DNA of 64,000 nt, taken from NCBI GenBank assembly GCA_001600615.1, contig BCKK01000003.1, forward strand, positions 1,296,582-1,360,581. Reading direction: 5' to 3'. Origin of the DNA: Dioszegia crocea. Lineage: Eukaryota > Basidiomycota > Tremellomycetes > Tremellales > Bulleribasidiaceae. The notes under the pieces were generated by a model. The model saw nothing but the letters and a program-made list of their open reading frames with translations. It did no database searches and had not been told where the DNA came from. Shown here piece after piece: positions 10,358-22,126 of this stretch (positions are counted from its first letter, which is position 1; each line of letters begins with the position of its first letter). Position numbers and translations under genes: made by a program.

Positions 10358-12669
10358 ATGCTGCGCTCTACCCGTATCCTAAAATCCATCCCTTCCACTT
10401 CCCGCGCAATCCGCCAAAAATCCACCTCGACCCGATCAGAGGTTCACACTTCAGCCGTCCAAAATGCCGTCCACCCTTCCGCACGCGAGAAGGGCATGTC
10501 GATCGAGGCCAAGGCGCGTGTGAGGGATCATGTCCGCCGTATCCAGTCGAGTGCCTCTACTGGTGCTGCACCTGTCGTCCGCCCCAACCCCAGTCCCAAT
10601 TTCCAGGTCCCGCCACAGGCACAGATGAAGGAGAGCCCGCAATACCGTGATCCGCTAGAGGGGGATTCACAAGTCCGGAATGGCCTTGACTACTCGTGAG
10701 TCCACCAGTCGGAAAGTGCTGACTTCAGATTCATCGGAATGTCAGGTGGTCAGATCATCCACGAGATGCTAAGACGGCATGAGGTCAAGAAGGTGTTTGG
10801 ATACCCTGGCGGTGCCATCCTACCCGTCTTTGACGCCATTCACGATTCGCCCGTCTTTGACTTCATCCTCCCCCGACACGAGCAGGGCGCGGGACACATG
10901 GCGGAGGGTTACGCCCGTGTGTCAGGTAAACCCGGTGTCGTCCTCGTCACTTCCGGCCCTGGCGCAACCAACGTCATCACACCGATGCAGGATGCGCTAT
11001 CGGACGGTATCCCCATGGTCGTCCTGTGTGGACAGGTAGCGACGAACTTGATCGGTTCGGACGCTTTCCAAGAAGCAGACGTGATTGGTATTTCACGAAG
11101 TTGTACCAAGTGGAACGTGATGGTGAAGGATATTTCGGAACTACCTCGTCGGATCAACGAAGCGTTTAAAATCGCTACCACCGGCCGACCTGGACCCGTC
11201 CTCGTCGATCTACCAAAAGACGTCACTGCCGCCATCCTCCGTAACCCCATCCCTGCCAAAGCCGTCCAGGTCGGCTCATCCCCTTACCTCCCTTCATCCC
11301 CTCTCAACCCTGTCACACACACCGGTCCCCGTCCCGGAGATGCATCCCTCATCTCCGCCGCAGCCAACATGATCAACGGCGCCAAGCGTCCAATCATCTA
11401 CTGCGGTAACGGTGTTCTCTCCTCACCCGAGGGTCCTAAACTCCTGCGCCAGATCGCCGACCTCGGCGCTATCCCCGTCACCACCACCCTCCAAGGTCTC
11501 GGCGCATACGACGAGCGAGACGAGAAATCCCTTCACATGATTGGTATGCACGGTGCGGCATACGCCAACTTTGCCATGCAAGAAGCGGACGTCGTCATCG
11601 CTCTCGGAGCACGATTCGATGACCGAATCACGGGCAAAGTCGACACGTTTGCACCTGCCGCTCGTGCTGCAGCGCTCGAGGGTCGAGGTGGTATCATCCA
11701 CTTTGAGATCCAGCCTAAAAACATCAACAAAATCATCCAGGCGGATATCCCGGTCTTGGGCGATGTCGTAGCCAGCATGGCGGAGTTGCTACCCCAGATC
11801 AAGGCGGTAGATCGCTCAGCGTGGATATCACGGTGTAAAGCCAACAAGGAGAGATATCCATTCACGTTTATCCCAAGTCAGGAGGGCCAGAAGTTGAAGC
11901 CGCAAGAAATTGTCAGGGAGCTCAATGATCAGGTTGAGAAGATTGGCAGTGAGTTTTGGCTATGATTAGGGGAAGGGTTGGGCGCTGATCAATCAGAGGA
12001 GAAGGTGATCGTTACGACTGGTGTGGGACAACACCAAATGTGGGCGTGTCAGTACTACCGATGGTCTGAGCCCCGATCCTGGGTCTCGTCAGGCGGACTA
12101 GGCACGATGGGCTTCGGTCTACCTTCTGCCATCGGCGCCAAAGTCGCTGCCCCCGAAAAGATCGTGGTGGACATTGACGGTGATGCTTCATTTTCAATGA
12201 CGGCAATGGAGCTGGCGACGGCGGACCAGTTCAACATTGGTGTCAAGGTGTTGCTATTCAACAATGAATTCCAGGGAATGGTTGAGCAATGGCAGGGTAA
12301 GTTTGGGCGTTACTTTTGGTCAGAACATAGCTGATGGCCACCAGACCTATTCTACGAAAACCGATACTCACACACCCGAATGCACAACCCGAATTTCGTC
12401 AAGCTTTCCGAAGCAATGAACTGTAAAGCACTCCGAGTCACCAACTTGGCCGACCTCCCTGCCAAGATGAAGGAGTTTTTGGAGTATGATAACGATCGGC
12501 CGATCGTCATGGAGTGTATTGTCAGTAGCGAACATGTTTACCCCATGGTCCCTGCTGGAAAGGCTCTACATGAGCAGATTGTAAGTTTTGCCCCTCCTCT
12601 CGGGGTAAGAGTTGGAATAAGGCGCTGATGTTTCAGCTACACCCCTCTCTCCGAGGAAAGAGCGCTTAA
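10358..12669 (+). CDS. ILV2: Acetolactate synthase, catalytic subunit
   Basis: ThDP enzyme joining two pyruvates (or pyruvate and 2-ketobutyrate) in the first common step of valine, leucine and isoleucine synthesis, acting in mitochondria. The first 60 or so residues are Arg/Ser/Thr rich with few acids, as in a mitochondrial targeting peptide. Domains in order: ThDP Pyr domain with the catalytic Glu in [16 protein letters not shown], the FAD/central domain ([29 protein letters not shown]), then the ThDP PP domain with [17 protein letters not shown] and [11 protein letters not shown]. Exons 10358-10696, about 10733-11950, 11998-12295, 12345-12579 and 12637-12669 ([10 protein letters not shown] at the end), each intron having a CTGA-type branch. 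Position 11039-11041 codes Ala in [13 protein letters not shown], where yeast and plants have the herbicide-site Pro. Confidence 0.95.
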
Positions 12670-12951
12670 GTGGCGAATGTTGTGAAGGGGAGGTTTTATG
12701 ATCAGAGACGTAGCGGTGTTTGTTATTTAGTGTCGGACATCTCTTGTTCCGTCTGTACGTTATGCAATCTTTTAGCAGGAATTGGGGTTGCAGATCCTTA
12801 GCCAACACTCTATGCTGTGATTCACTTAGGTCGGACAATGAACAAGGGAGCTAATAGGTTGTCGGTCGACTTGTTGTAAACTCCTTCAGAGCCAGCTAGA
12901 CACAAGGTACAAATATCATACTATAAACAACTATTCACAGACTATACAACT

Positions 12952-14525
12952 TTACGTGGCCCTGATAAGACTGACCAACTCCCACCACTGATTTTCGTCC
13001 GCCAGATACACGCCGCCCTCTGGTAAAACCTCCAAAACCCCTTCAAGCGCTTTAGCAGCTTCCCCACTCAACACCTGTGATTGCCTGTGGGCAGGCCGGA
13101 CCCAAGCTGAGAGAGTCTGTAGCGTGGCTAATAATCGATAGAGCGATCGTGTCGATTCGGAGACTTCATCGCCCGGTGGGCGAAGTTTATTGAGGGCAGC
13201 TTCGAGCGATGCAAAGGCTGATTGTGTCGAGAGTGTCGTGGGTGTCGAAGGGGAGTATGGCGGGGGCGAGGGAGAGGGAGAGGGTTGGACTTCGGAAAGT
13301 ATGAGATTGGCGAGAAGGGTGAGGCGAGCTAAGATGTCAGTTGGGATGAGGGGGCGGGAGAGGGGGATGCGGGAGGGGAGGTAGGATTGTGTGTTGGAGG
13401 TGGTTGGTCGGCGAGGTGGCGAGCGGGAGGAGGATGGAGTAAAGGGTGTGGATGTTGAGAGTGTGCGCTTTGGAGTAACGTGTTTGGGTGGAGAGGGCTT
13501 TATGGTTGTAGGAACCCGAGGAGGAGGTTGTGGGGTGGCAGTTGGAAAGAGGTCCGTCTCGATTTGCATCCCGTCGTCAGACTTGTCGTCCGTCGGGGCA
13601 TGTTCAGCTTCGCGGCGATTTCGAATAGTTGCGAGGTATCGATCAATGTCGTTATCACGCAAGGTGATGCGGCACTTCTCAAGTAGCACAGACAGGGTCG
13701 GTGTTGGACATATCGTCGGACCATCTTGAGCTTCGGCCTAACGCATTAGCTCCGAAGAAACGAAACTTGTACATCAATCATGAGTCTAACCCACTAGTAC
13801 AGCCAGACCATTATCGTCCGTCCACATAATAACCTCCGCCCCTGCTGACCGACTGAAGAACTGCGCGCAATCCACAATCTTTTCATCTGGGGTCGACTGT
13901 CGCATTTCTCCACGCTCAGACCACCGCTGACACCGTATAGCCCCATATCCAGTTTCCCGCCGCTCGCGGTTGACGACGAGTAACCAGCGTGTTGCTTCGC
14001 GGGCGCAGTAGGCGAGCTCTGACGTGGCCGAGTCGCTATCATTGTCTGAATTCTTCTTCCTGTCGAGTTCTGTAGGTGTCAGCTGATGTGATGGGTGGCC
14101 ACTGGCCAATGTCGGGCGGACTTACCACTAATGACGGTCGTTGGAATCAATAAGGAGATGGGATGAAGAGTCTCGGCAGAGAAGATCTCGAATATATCCC
14201 GTACTAGAGGTAGATGTCTGAGTAGGATGTTCGTGTCCAAGGTCAGATATCGCTGAGTGTGCTATCTGACGTCAGCCAAGGTGGGGGTTGAGCAGACGAG
14301 GTGGAAATGACTGACGGGTCCGGTAGTTGAAATAGGCTCTGCCTGTTCTATCTCGGGATGAGCAGCGATATACTCCACAGCCTCCATATCGACATCTTCA
14401 TTCTGAGCTGCGAGGGCTCGTGCCTCTGCCTCTTGCTGGGCAAGATGAGATCCAGCCCACATCTTCGGGTCGGCTGATGGTAGGTTGTAGCCGAAGGGAT
14501 GCGACCCCCCGCGCTGGCCGAACAT
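12952..14525 (-). CDS. SWT1: PIN-domain protein, SWT1-like endoribonuclease
   Basis: Likely homologue of yeast Swt1, a nuclear PIN-domain RNA endonuclease in mRNP quality control. The N-terminus (MFGQRGGSHPFGYNLP) is followed by an acidic stretch. The PIN core then reads RYLTLDTNILLRHLPLVRD (first Asp in LDTN), SLLIPTTVISELDRKK, a helical region with RWLLVVNRERRETG, DEKIVDCAQFF and VIMWTDDNGLAVL, the acids expected for metal binding. A Pro/Ser/Thr-rich linker leads to a helical C-terminal part with LLANLILSEVQ and ALEGVLEVLPEGG, where SWT1 proteins have a conserved C-terminal domain. Introns fall near 13700-13780, 14110-14125 and 14265-14315. The 222-bp gap to the next gene is a shared divergent promoter. 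The symbol rests on the PIN arrangement, not full alignment. Confidence 0.7.
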
Positions 14526-14747
14526 CTTGTATCAATGTTTCTGTCACTTCAGTAGATGTAGAGATGGTCTGTGCGACTGGTGGGTATATAGCATATGGGT
14601 ATAAGTTGATGTGAAGTGACAGTTGAAAGAGGCGAGAGAAGGCGAAGGTGGGAATTCTGAAACGCCTCTATTTGGCGAGTTAAGCGAGCCCACTATAAGG
14701 CGAAGAGCTGCTGTCTCTTTCTCTGTTCTCCTACTTTTGTTGCCAAT

Positions 14748-16908
14748 ATGTCGCTCTATGGAGGAATCAAGTTCTCAGCCGCAGAGCTCGCTGCTGCAGC
14801 TGCCAAAGATGCCCAGGAGGAAAAGGAAAGATCCAGCGGTTCGTGGCTTTTTCCCGCCCTTGTTGCCGAACTGACTTCTCAGCCGGTCCATCTAGACCTT
14901 CAACCCTTCCCTCATCCATACCCCATACCCGACCACAGCCCTTGAAGAAGATTCCAAAAGGAGCGACTCCATCGCCTGCCTTAGCGTTTGCGCCCCGGAT
15001 CAAAACAGCCCGACCGACCTCTCAGCCTTCTCGACCCACAGGCAATTATACGGCTGCGCCTGTAATTGAGCGTCAGCCTGATTTACTCTCTGTCGGATTG
15101 GGCCCGGGGGAGAAGGTATCTGAGGCGAAGGGAAGGGGGATGGCAGCTCGGGAAGCGGAGAAGATACAATTGGGTCAGGATGGGAAAGCGTTGGCTAGAG
15201 CGCCTGCTATGACTCTCGCACCTGGGGTAGGGGAAGTTAGGGGCAAGGGGATGAAGAGGGATCGAGAGGAAGAAAAGAAGAGAAAGAAGAAGAATAAGGT
15301 GAGCTTGACAGAGTGTACAGATATTCGAGTCTCGTATGAGTCTTAGCTGACAGAGTGTAGAAGAAGAAACAGCAGCAACAACAATTCGTCTCTAATTTCA
15401 AGCCTGACGATATGTATGATCCAAATCGACCTAATGACTTGGGCGAGTATCAGCACTATCGTAAGCGTCTTCGAGCAGAGAGGCGGGCGCAATTCGTAGC
15501 GGATAAATTGAAGCGGGAGCGGGAGGGAAGTAGTGCCGAAAGCAGCGATTATACCGATAGTGAAGAAGAGGCACCGAGGCGGGATGGTATGTCCACCCTT
15601 TGAGAGGGATTGGCCACAAAGCTGACGCTTCAGCATTACGGTCCTTCGCACCCCCAAAGTTATACTCTCCACCACCGTCTATCGCACCCCGATTTCCACC
15701 TCGGCCTGCGGAACCTCCAAGCGACTATGCTCCTCCTCCGCCCCCGCCACCCCCAACCGCCCCGATCCCAAGCGACGATCCCTATGCGCGAAGACTAGCC
15801 ATGACCCAGGCTCTGCAATCGACGACAGTCCAGCCCCCCGTCATGCCGAACTTTGCCCCTTCGACCCAATTTGTACCTCCCATCCCGCCACCTGCATCAA
15901 GTATACCTGGGTTTGGTAATTATCAACCGCCTGCCCCATCACTACCAACAGCGCCAGTGCCGACATTCGTCGCCCCTAGACCTGCAGAGTCGAATCTCAA
16001 CGACTCCGCCTCTGCGGCAGCTGCAAAATCACTCGAAGAGAGAAAAGCGGCCGCGGCTGCTATTGCTGCTAAATTTGCGGCTTTAGCTGGAGCTGGTGGT
16101 CCGGCTTCGTTGTCTGGGAGTGCACCTGCGTTTACGCCTGCCGCTCGGGCAGCCGCTGTACCGAGAGAGGAAGAGTGAGTTATCTCATCGTCTGCCTCAC
16201 ACCATATGCTGACCCCTTCAGAACTGGAACATTCGCCGAGAAGAGTGCGTATCGGATTTGACATTCATCTTGGCTATCACAGCTGACACATCAGTGATGA
16301 AACGTTGGGGACACATCGATGGGAGCGGTATTGGTGCTCGATCAGATGGGATCGTCCACGCTCTATCCGCAGAGCACGCTGCCCCGCTCGCCAATTCCGC
16401 CAACCTCTCCAAGCGTCAACAAGCGAAACAAAAGGCGGCAGCGGCAAATGCTAAAAAGCGTAAATGGACCCAAGCACCCAACGCAAGAGGCAAAATCGTG
16501 AATGCGAATGAAGATCAGCGGGCGGCTGAAGAACGGGATCGATTAGGAGAGGCTAGTCGTGTGGTATGCCTAACGGGTCTGGTGGATGGGGAAGATGAGG
16601 TGGATGAGGAATTGAGTGATGAGGTCGGAGGAGAGTGTAGTAAATGGGGGATTGTGGAGAGGGTCGTGTTACATATGGTGGAACCTAAACCGGTTGTTGA
16701 GGCGGAATGTCTGAGGGTGTTTGTGGTGTTTTCGGGTTTGGCGGGTGCGTGGAGGGCTACGAAAGAGCTAGATGGACGATTCTTTGGTGGCAAGAAGATA
16801 GTGAGTGACTCCTAGCCTTACATGGGGTATCAGCTCATAGTGCAGGGTGCGAAGTATTTCAATGAGGAGAAATTCGACGCTGGAGATCGTGATGGCGATC
16901 TATCATAG
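14748..16908 (+). CDS. SPF45 / RBM17-like splicing factor (G-patch, UHM)
   Basis: Homologue of splicing factor 45 (RBM17; DRT111 in plants), which helps choose 3' splice sites. The start MSLYGGIKFS is typical of this family (MSLYD/GG). Next come low-complexity Pro/Ala-rich and Lys-rich parts with PDDMYDPNRPNDLGEYQ and a helical RRLRAERRAQFV. A long Pro-rich linker precedes a G-patch (MMKRWGHIDGSGIGARSDG, followed by a Lys/Arg-rich helix). The C-terminal RRM of UHM type has VVCLTGLVDG (RNP2-like), RVFVVFSGLAGAW and DGRFFGGKKI, the R-x-F UHM motif. At least six introns. The stop at 16906-16908 lies 52 bp from the convergent neighbour. In an intron-dense genome this is expected to be an important general factor. 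Confidence 0.85.
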
Positions 16909-16960
16909 TACGCACGACAACTACAAGTTGTACAACAATGCATCTCTCACGCCGAATAGA

Positions 16961-17970
16961 TCATCTACCCGCACTCAACCTCAAAGCCCTGTTCACAGCA
17001 ATAGGACTAGGCGAGAATAACGCTGACGCCTGGAAACTTCCTAGCCGATGCACATTCATTCGCCAGGTCTGCTGTGAGTGACCCATGAAATCTGAAAAGC
17101 TGCCTTCTTGGAGTTTGACGATTGGCGCGATAGGTTTCGGGGGAGATGGTGTTCGGGGTGTCAGTCGGGGAACGAGGGATGAGTTGTCGTTCAGTGATGA
17201 AGAGTGAAGGATGAAGGGGTTGATGATTGGTGTGGGAGGGATAAGAGGAGTTGTGACAGGCCCGGTCTGGGATTTGGCACACTTGGTTCTCTCGAGCAAG
17301 ACCTTCTTGTGTAGAGCGGTGAAGAGGAGTAGTCGCATGTCGTCGTCGTCCATGGCTGCGGGAGACGGAGAGAAGAGGGTCTCTTTCTTGAGTTCTTTGA
17401 GTAGGTCGGAGAGCTCGTCACATCGTTTCAAAAAGTCCATGCGAAGCTTGGGATCATTCGCGATCTGCAGAAGGGGGCCGATGTGCTGTAGACTTGCAAC
17501 GAGGGGAGCGAGGAGATTGAGATAATCAACGTCATGCTTGGTTGGAATCTGGCTGTGGAGTAGCGAGGGTACCAAGGTCAAATCCGAGGCGAGACTTGAT
17601 GTGATTGATCCGGTATCGTCATCAGAGAAGGGGGAAGCGGGCGAGCGTACGCCTGCTGATGTGGACGGCTTGCGCTTGAAAGCCTTGAATCGGAACTTCG
17701 AACGAAGCTGGGAAAACCGAGTGATCTTTTCACTACCGTCAGAGCTTTCGCCTGGACCTGGTTTGTCCCCTTCACAAGCGCCTCGCAAGATTTCCTCCTC
17801 ATCATCATCGACGTCCCCGTCAATAAGTTCAGCTCTCACAGCTTCGATCTTGAAATGCAAGTCTTCGAGGTCGTAGCTGGGGTCGTCAGCACATATTTGA
17901 AGTGGATTTCAGGCAAGCAGACAGGCTAGGATGACACTCACGCCACAGCCACAATGTCAACCTCTGCCAT
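16961..17970 (-). CDS. Unrecognised protein, about 310 residues
   Basis: I do not recognise a family. A short first exon (MAEVDIVAVA) is joined by an intron with a CTGAC branch to one long exon starting YDLEDLHFKIEAVRAEL, and the frame is exact. The sequence has an acidic stretch (DGDVDDDEEE), a basic stretch (RFKAFKRKP), a Ser-rich linker and a helical core (VDYLNLLAPLVASLQHIGP, LLKELKKETL), then a Pro/Ser-rich tail. No signal peptide or membrane segment. Convergent with the SPF45 gene, with only 52 bp between stops, so 3' ends probably overlap. The long open exon and one clean splice support a real gene. Confidence 0.7.
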
Positions 17971-18340
17971 GGATCTCGTTTGCAATCTGTCTGAGTGGCG
18001 AACGGCTATTGGGTACGTCGTGCAGTTACTACCGATAACGTGCTGGTATCTATCGAATAGTAGAACAGCAGGCTAGGTCTGTCCCATATCCTGCTGTATG
18101 CCATACTCGGTGGGGTACACGATATCCTTTGCCACAACCCCTCATACCTCCCTACTCCCACCTGAAACATGCGTGAAATCCGCCACTCAGACAAAGAGCA
18201 CCCCTGACATCGACTAAACACGTGGCTGTCCGGCGCGTCGGGCGTCAGTTAACGCGATTTGGGCCACTATGCTCAGTTGCTGCATACCTCCATACTTCGC
18301 AAGTCTAGAACTACCCCTACATCACTCCAGCCACCGCAAG
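17971..18340. promoter_or_regulatory. Divergent promoter, unknown gene / GCP2
   Basis: A 370-bp gap between divergent starts. An in-frame ATG at 18269 would extend GCP2 by 24 residues, but MSTSRKASG at 18341 looks the better start. I can name no element here. Confidence 0.45.
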
Positions 18341-21300
18341 ATGTCGACATCTCGTAAGGCTAGCGGGTCGACTGTACCTTTCACCCCTCGGCCTGCCCGA
18401 AAAGCTAGCAATTCGAGGTACAGCTTGACCGACAAGGAGATCACCAAGGTTTGTTTACATCTTGTCTGGATGTCGTCGAGGTTGATTCTCTGTCCGGCAT
18501 GGGTCCCAATGCCTATTCGGCCTATCTCGGTCGATAAACGTAGCTTTCGGAAGTCTTGTTAGCCCGTTTGCTGATTCCACAGATCGCTGGAACGCTAGCT
18601 TCGGTCCGTAAAGTCCGACCTGATGCCATCTTTGAAGAGCTGGACGTTTCAGCCGATGCCGCAACGCTACTTCGGCGACAGGGTCAGTCGGTTCATTCAA
18701 TAAGATTGGACTAAAGATACTGTAGCTGATTGATTAGTCAACGGCCATGCAACAAGGACAACAAGCATAGCCGAACCACCCCGACCCAGATCCCGACCAG
18801 ACCCTTCAGACCCCTCATCATCCCGCCATGCTGGCCCTTCTTCCTCATCTTCATCTGGCTTTCGGCCGCCTGCTCCACCATGGCAGTCACGCAATGGGAA
18901 GGCACCTGAAAGAGTCCGCGAGCGGGAGATAGAAGTGGAAGTTAGGGTAGAGAATAGGGTGATTGATGGAGATGAAGAAGATGTGGATGTGCCAGTAGAG
19001 GCGAAAAGGAGGTTGGATGGGGTACCACTGGAAGTGCAGGAGGCGTTCATCTGCGAGGATCTACTATATGTTCTGCAGGTAGGTCATTCGTCTTGGAGCG
19101 TGAAGATATCGGCTGATGTCGGAAGGGCGTCGAGGGACAACTGATACGATATGATGATGGGTATGATCCGCTTGATGAAGCTCAGAGACTAAAGGGAGTC
19201 CAATGGAGAGTGGACGCTTCGCTGGGTAGCTATGCTCATCGGACAACTTTCGTTGACATCAGCTGATTGCTAGATTCATCACTGCTTTCTCTTGTGGAAC
19301 GACTCTTACCCCTAGCCACAGCCTTCACGTCCGTTGAAGCTTCTATGGAGCTCCGGTACGTCTAGATATTTCGCACCAGCTGTCTCATGCTGACTGTCCA
19401 GCGGCAGTCCAGAATACGGCATGGTCAGCCACGCCCTCTGCAGCGGTATACGCCAGATGCTCAAAGAGTACCGCGTCCTCACCGCCCAGCTCGAATCGCT
19501 CTTCTTACAATCATCAACATTCACCCTCCAGACGCTCTACTTCCACCTTCACCCCACACTGCATACCATGACTCTACTGTCATCCCTATGTCAATCACTG
19601 GAAACGGATGATATCCAGGTAGACAACTCGGACGCAACGGATGAGGATGATGACGGACTGGGAGGAATGGCGGCGGAGTTGGGATTGGGCGGGGCGGGAC
19701 TGAAGGGATTGATGAAGAATCTGAATGCGCAAGATGGGCTCGATGAAGGTGGGCTGGTGTTAGGAGGGGAAGTGTTGTGGATAGTGTCTGAGCGAGATAC
19801 AACAATGAGCGGGTAAGCATCTAGTGCGGGGTGTAACAGAGACAGTACTGATGATACAGTGATCCGACAGCATCGACGCTTCATTCGAATCTACTCCTAC
19901 ATGCTTCTCAGCCCTACTCTCGGATGCTCCTCCGCTGGATCACCACCGGCCATCTCTCCGATCCGTTCGACGAGTTTATGGTCAAGGAGAGCGGACATAT
20001 TACGAAGGGCGTCCTAGAGAGTGACTACACGGACGAGTACTGGGAGAGACGATATACTGTGAGTTATGGCATGCACGTCACGGAGCACAGCTGACAACCT
20101 CAGCTGAGAGATGGCTCGTCAATTGCTTCGGCAAAAGTCGGCTCTACCAAAGCTCCCACCCTTTCTGCAACTGCGCCACCGCCGCGTCCGGGATTGAATC
20201 GCCTACCCGGAGGTGCATGTATTCCCGCCTTCCTACAGCCATGGAAACACAAAATTCTGCTCGCGGGAAAGTATCTTAATGTCATCCGAGAATGTGGGAT
20301 CGAGGTGAAGAAGCCTGATCAGGCGGACGAGGCGGATATGGTTGTTGTCAATGAAGCAAAGTAAGTTATAGGCTCTTCAGGTACTGATATCAGATTCTAT
20401 AAACGGATAGAGGACGCGTACATCCATGCCAACAAGACTCTGCTCAAATTGATGATTGACGAGCAAGAGCTCATTCCTCATCTAAGGTGAGCTACAGGAT
20501 TCGCAAATGCTGACATCAGATCTATGAAACACTGGTTCTTTCTTGACCAGTCCGACTTCCTCACCAACTTCTTGGATCTGGCCGGGCCAGAATTACGCAA
20601 ACCCGCCAAAAGCGCCTCACTCGTCAAATTACAATCACTGCTCGATCTCGCAGTTCGTAACCCCTCGAGTTCTAGCTCCAACGACCCATACAAGGACGAT
20701 CTCAAGGTCACTCTGCAGAGTCAGGGACTGTACGAGTGGCTCATGAAGATTGTGAGCTGGACGGGGAATGTCAACGAGGACGGCGAGCTGGAATTCGTTC
20801 TTGATGAGCAAGAAGAAACGGCCAAGCGAGGCGAAAAGGAACGGACACTTTTAGCTATCGATGCTCTGGCATTCGACTATTCGGTCAAATTCCCACTCTC
20901 CCTCGTCATTTCTCGCAAAACCATCACCCGTTATCAACTCATTTTCCGATTCCTCCTCCATCTCCATTATCTCGAATCAGCCCTATCGGCCATGTGGCTA
21001 GAACATAAGGCGCCGCAATGGCGTACGAATAGCGGTAACGAGGATCTTGAGAAGTGGAAGCGGCGTATCTTCTTGCTGAGGGATAGGATGTTGGCGTTCG
21101 TCAGGCAGATATTGGCTTTTGCAACTGGAGAGGTGTTGGAGCCAAATTGGAGGAGCTTGGAGGGCAAGTTGGCAAATGTCCAAACGGTGGATCAGCTACT
21201 GAGGGATCATGTGGATTTCTTGGATACGTGTCTGAAGCAGTGCATGTTGACGACGTCAAAATTGCTCGGGGTGAGTTCTACTATCCGGCTGAGCTGATAT

Positions 21301-21618
21301 CAGGTCTACGCCAAACTCATGAACACCATGTCGACATTTGCGCTATATCAAACGCGATTTGACGAGGCTCTTACCAACTTTGCTCGAGATCCGGAAGGCG
21401 AGGCAGACCCTGTCAAATCCGCTCAACGATGGACCGTCTTGCAAAAGTTCGAAATCAACTACAATCATCATACCAAGCTTCATCTGGATGCTGTCACCTA
21501 GTAAGCTCTCAGCATTGTTCGTGTGGTCAAAAGCTGACTAGTCAGTAATGCGGGCTCGGAGAATGTCGCGTTGCTAGCTCTTGTAACTAGGTTACATCAG
21601 ACTACATTACGGACATGA
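18341..21618 (+). CDS. SPC97: Gamma-tubulin complex component 2 (Spc97 type)
   Basis: Component of the gamma-tubulin complex that nucleates microtubules at spindle pole bodies, with gamma-tubulin and GCP3/Spc98. After a basic, Ser-rich N-terminus, the GRIP1 domain begins at VPLEVQEAFICEDLLYVLQG and includes the landmark RGSPEYGMVSHALCSGIRQML, followed by LKEYRVLTAQLESLF. GRIP2 contains MKHWFFLDQSDFLTNFLDLA and VKFPLSLVISRKTITRYQLI, then helices RDHVDFLDTCLKQCML and the C-terminal LLALVTRLHQTTLRT. The ISRK...YQ motif resembles GCP2 more than GCP3. About eleven short introns, most with CTGA branches. The middle carries a long acidic, Gly-rich insert at 19620-19760. Confidence 0.88.
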
Positions 21619-21713
21619 AATCCTGCTGTCTACCTCTATCGCAAAATGGGTACAGATCGAAATATACACATATCTGAAATTAAAAGTCCATAAAAACATC
21701 CCCTCCCAAACTC

Positions 21714-22126
21714 TTACACCTCCATACAGTCCGTGTACCCGTCCCCTACCAGCATTGGAGCGGTGGTAGTGACTTCTCCCGTCGCGTCTCGGACGTGTAC
21801 CTGAACGAGTGTTCCGGCAGGGTAGTCGATGATCCACGCGGCAGAGTTGGAGGAGCGGACGATGATGGGGTCTTCCTCAGCTGTGAAGAGAGAGTCGTCG
21901 CCGGCGTAGTGAATAGTGAGGTAGTAAGGGGCTACAGTGGCAGTCCATGTGAATGTGACAGGGACGCACTGGGCGATCTCAGTCTGAAGGGTCAGTCGTA
22001 CTCCAACGGAACACGGACGATGAAAGGCCAACGTACAGGTGTAGAAATACGGAAAGGGACCTGAGCGACCGGCTTGGCAATTGCCATAGACGCGATAGCG
22101 AGGGTAACAAGGGTAGAGAGGAACAT
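21714..22126 (-). CDS. Small secreted protein with one beta-sandwich-like domain
   Basis: Start chosen at 22126 because it gives a clean signal peptide, MFLSTLVTLAIASMAIA, followed by KPVAQVPFRISTP. An intron (donor GTACGT, branch CTGAC, acceptor CAG) joins it to TEIAQCVPVTFTWTATVAPYYLTIHY, and the protein ends YTDCMEV, about 117 residues. The pattern Cys...FTWT...APYYLTI...WIIDYPAGT resembles the N-terminal domain of fungal Ser/Thr-rich, often GPI-anchored, surface proteins, but no Ser/Thr stalk or GPI tail follows. Two cysteines could form one disulfide. Probably extracellular or wall-associated; function unknown. Confidence 0.7.

Noticed and set aside
10105..10650. Pro-rich plus-strand frame of 181 residues overlapping the ILV2 start
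   Set aside because: Out of frame with ILV2, low complexity; the ILV2 start at 10358 and its targeting-like peptide explain the region.
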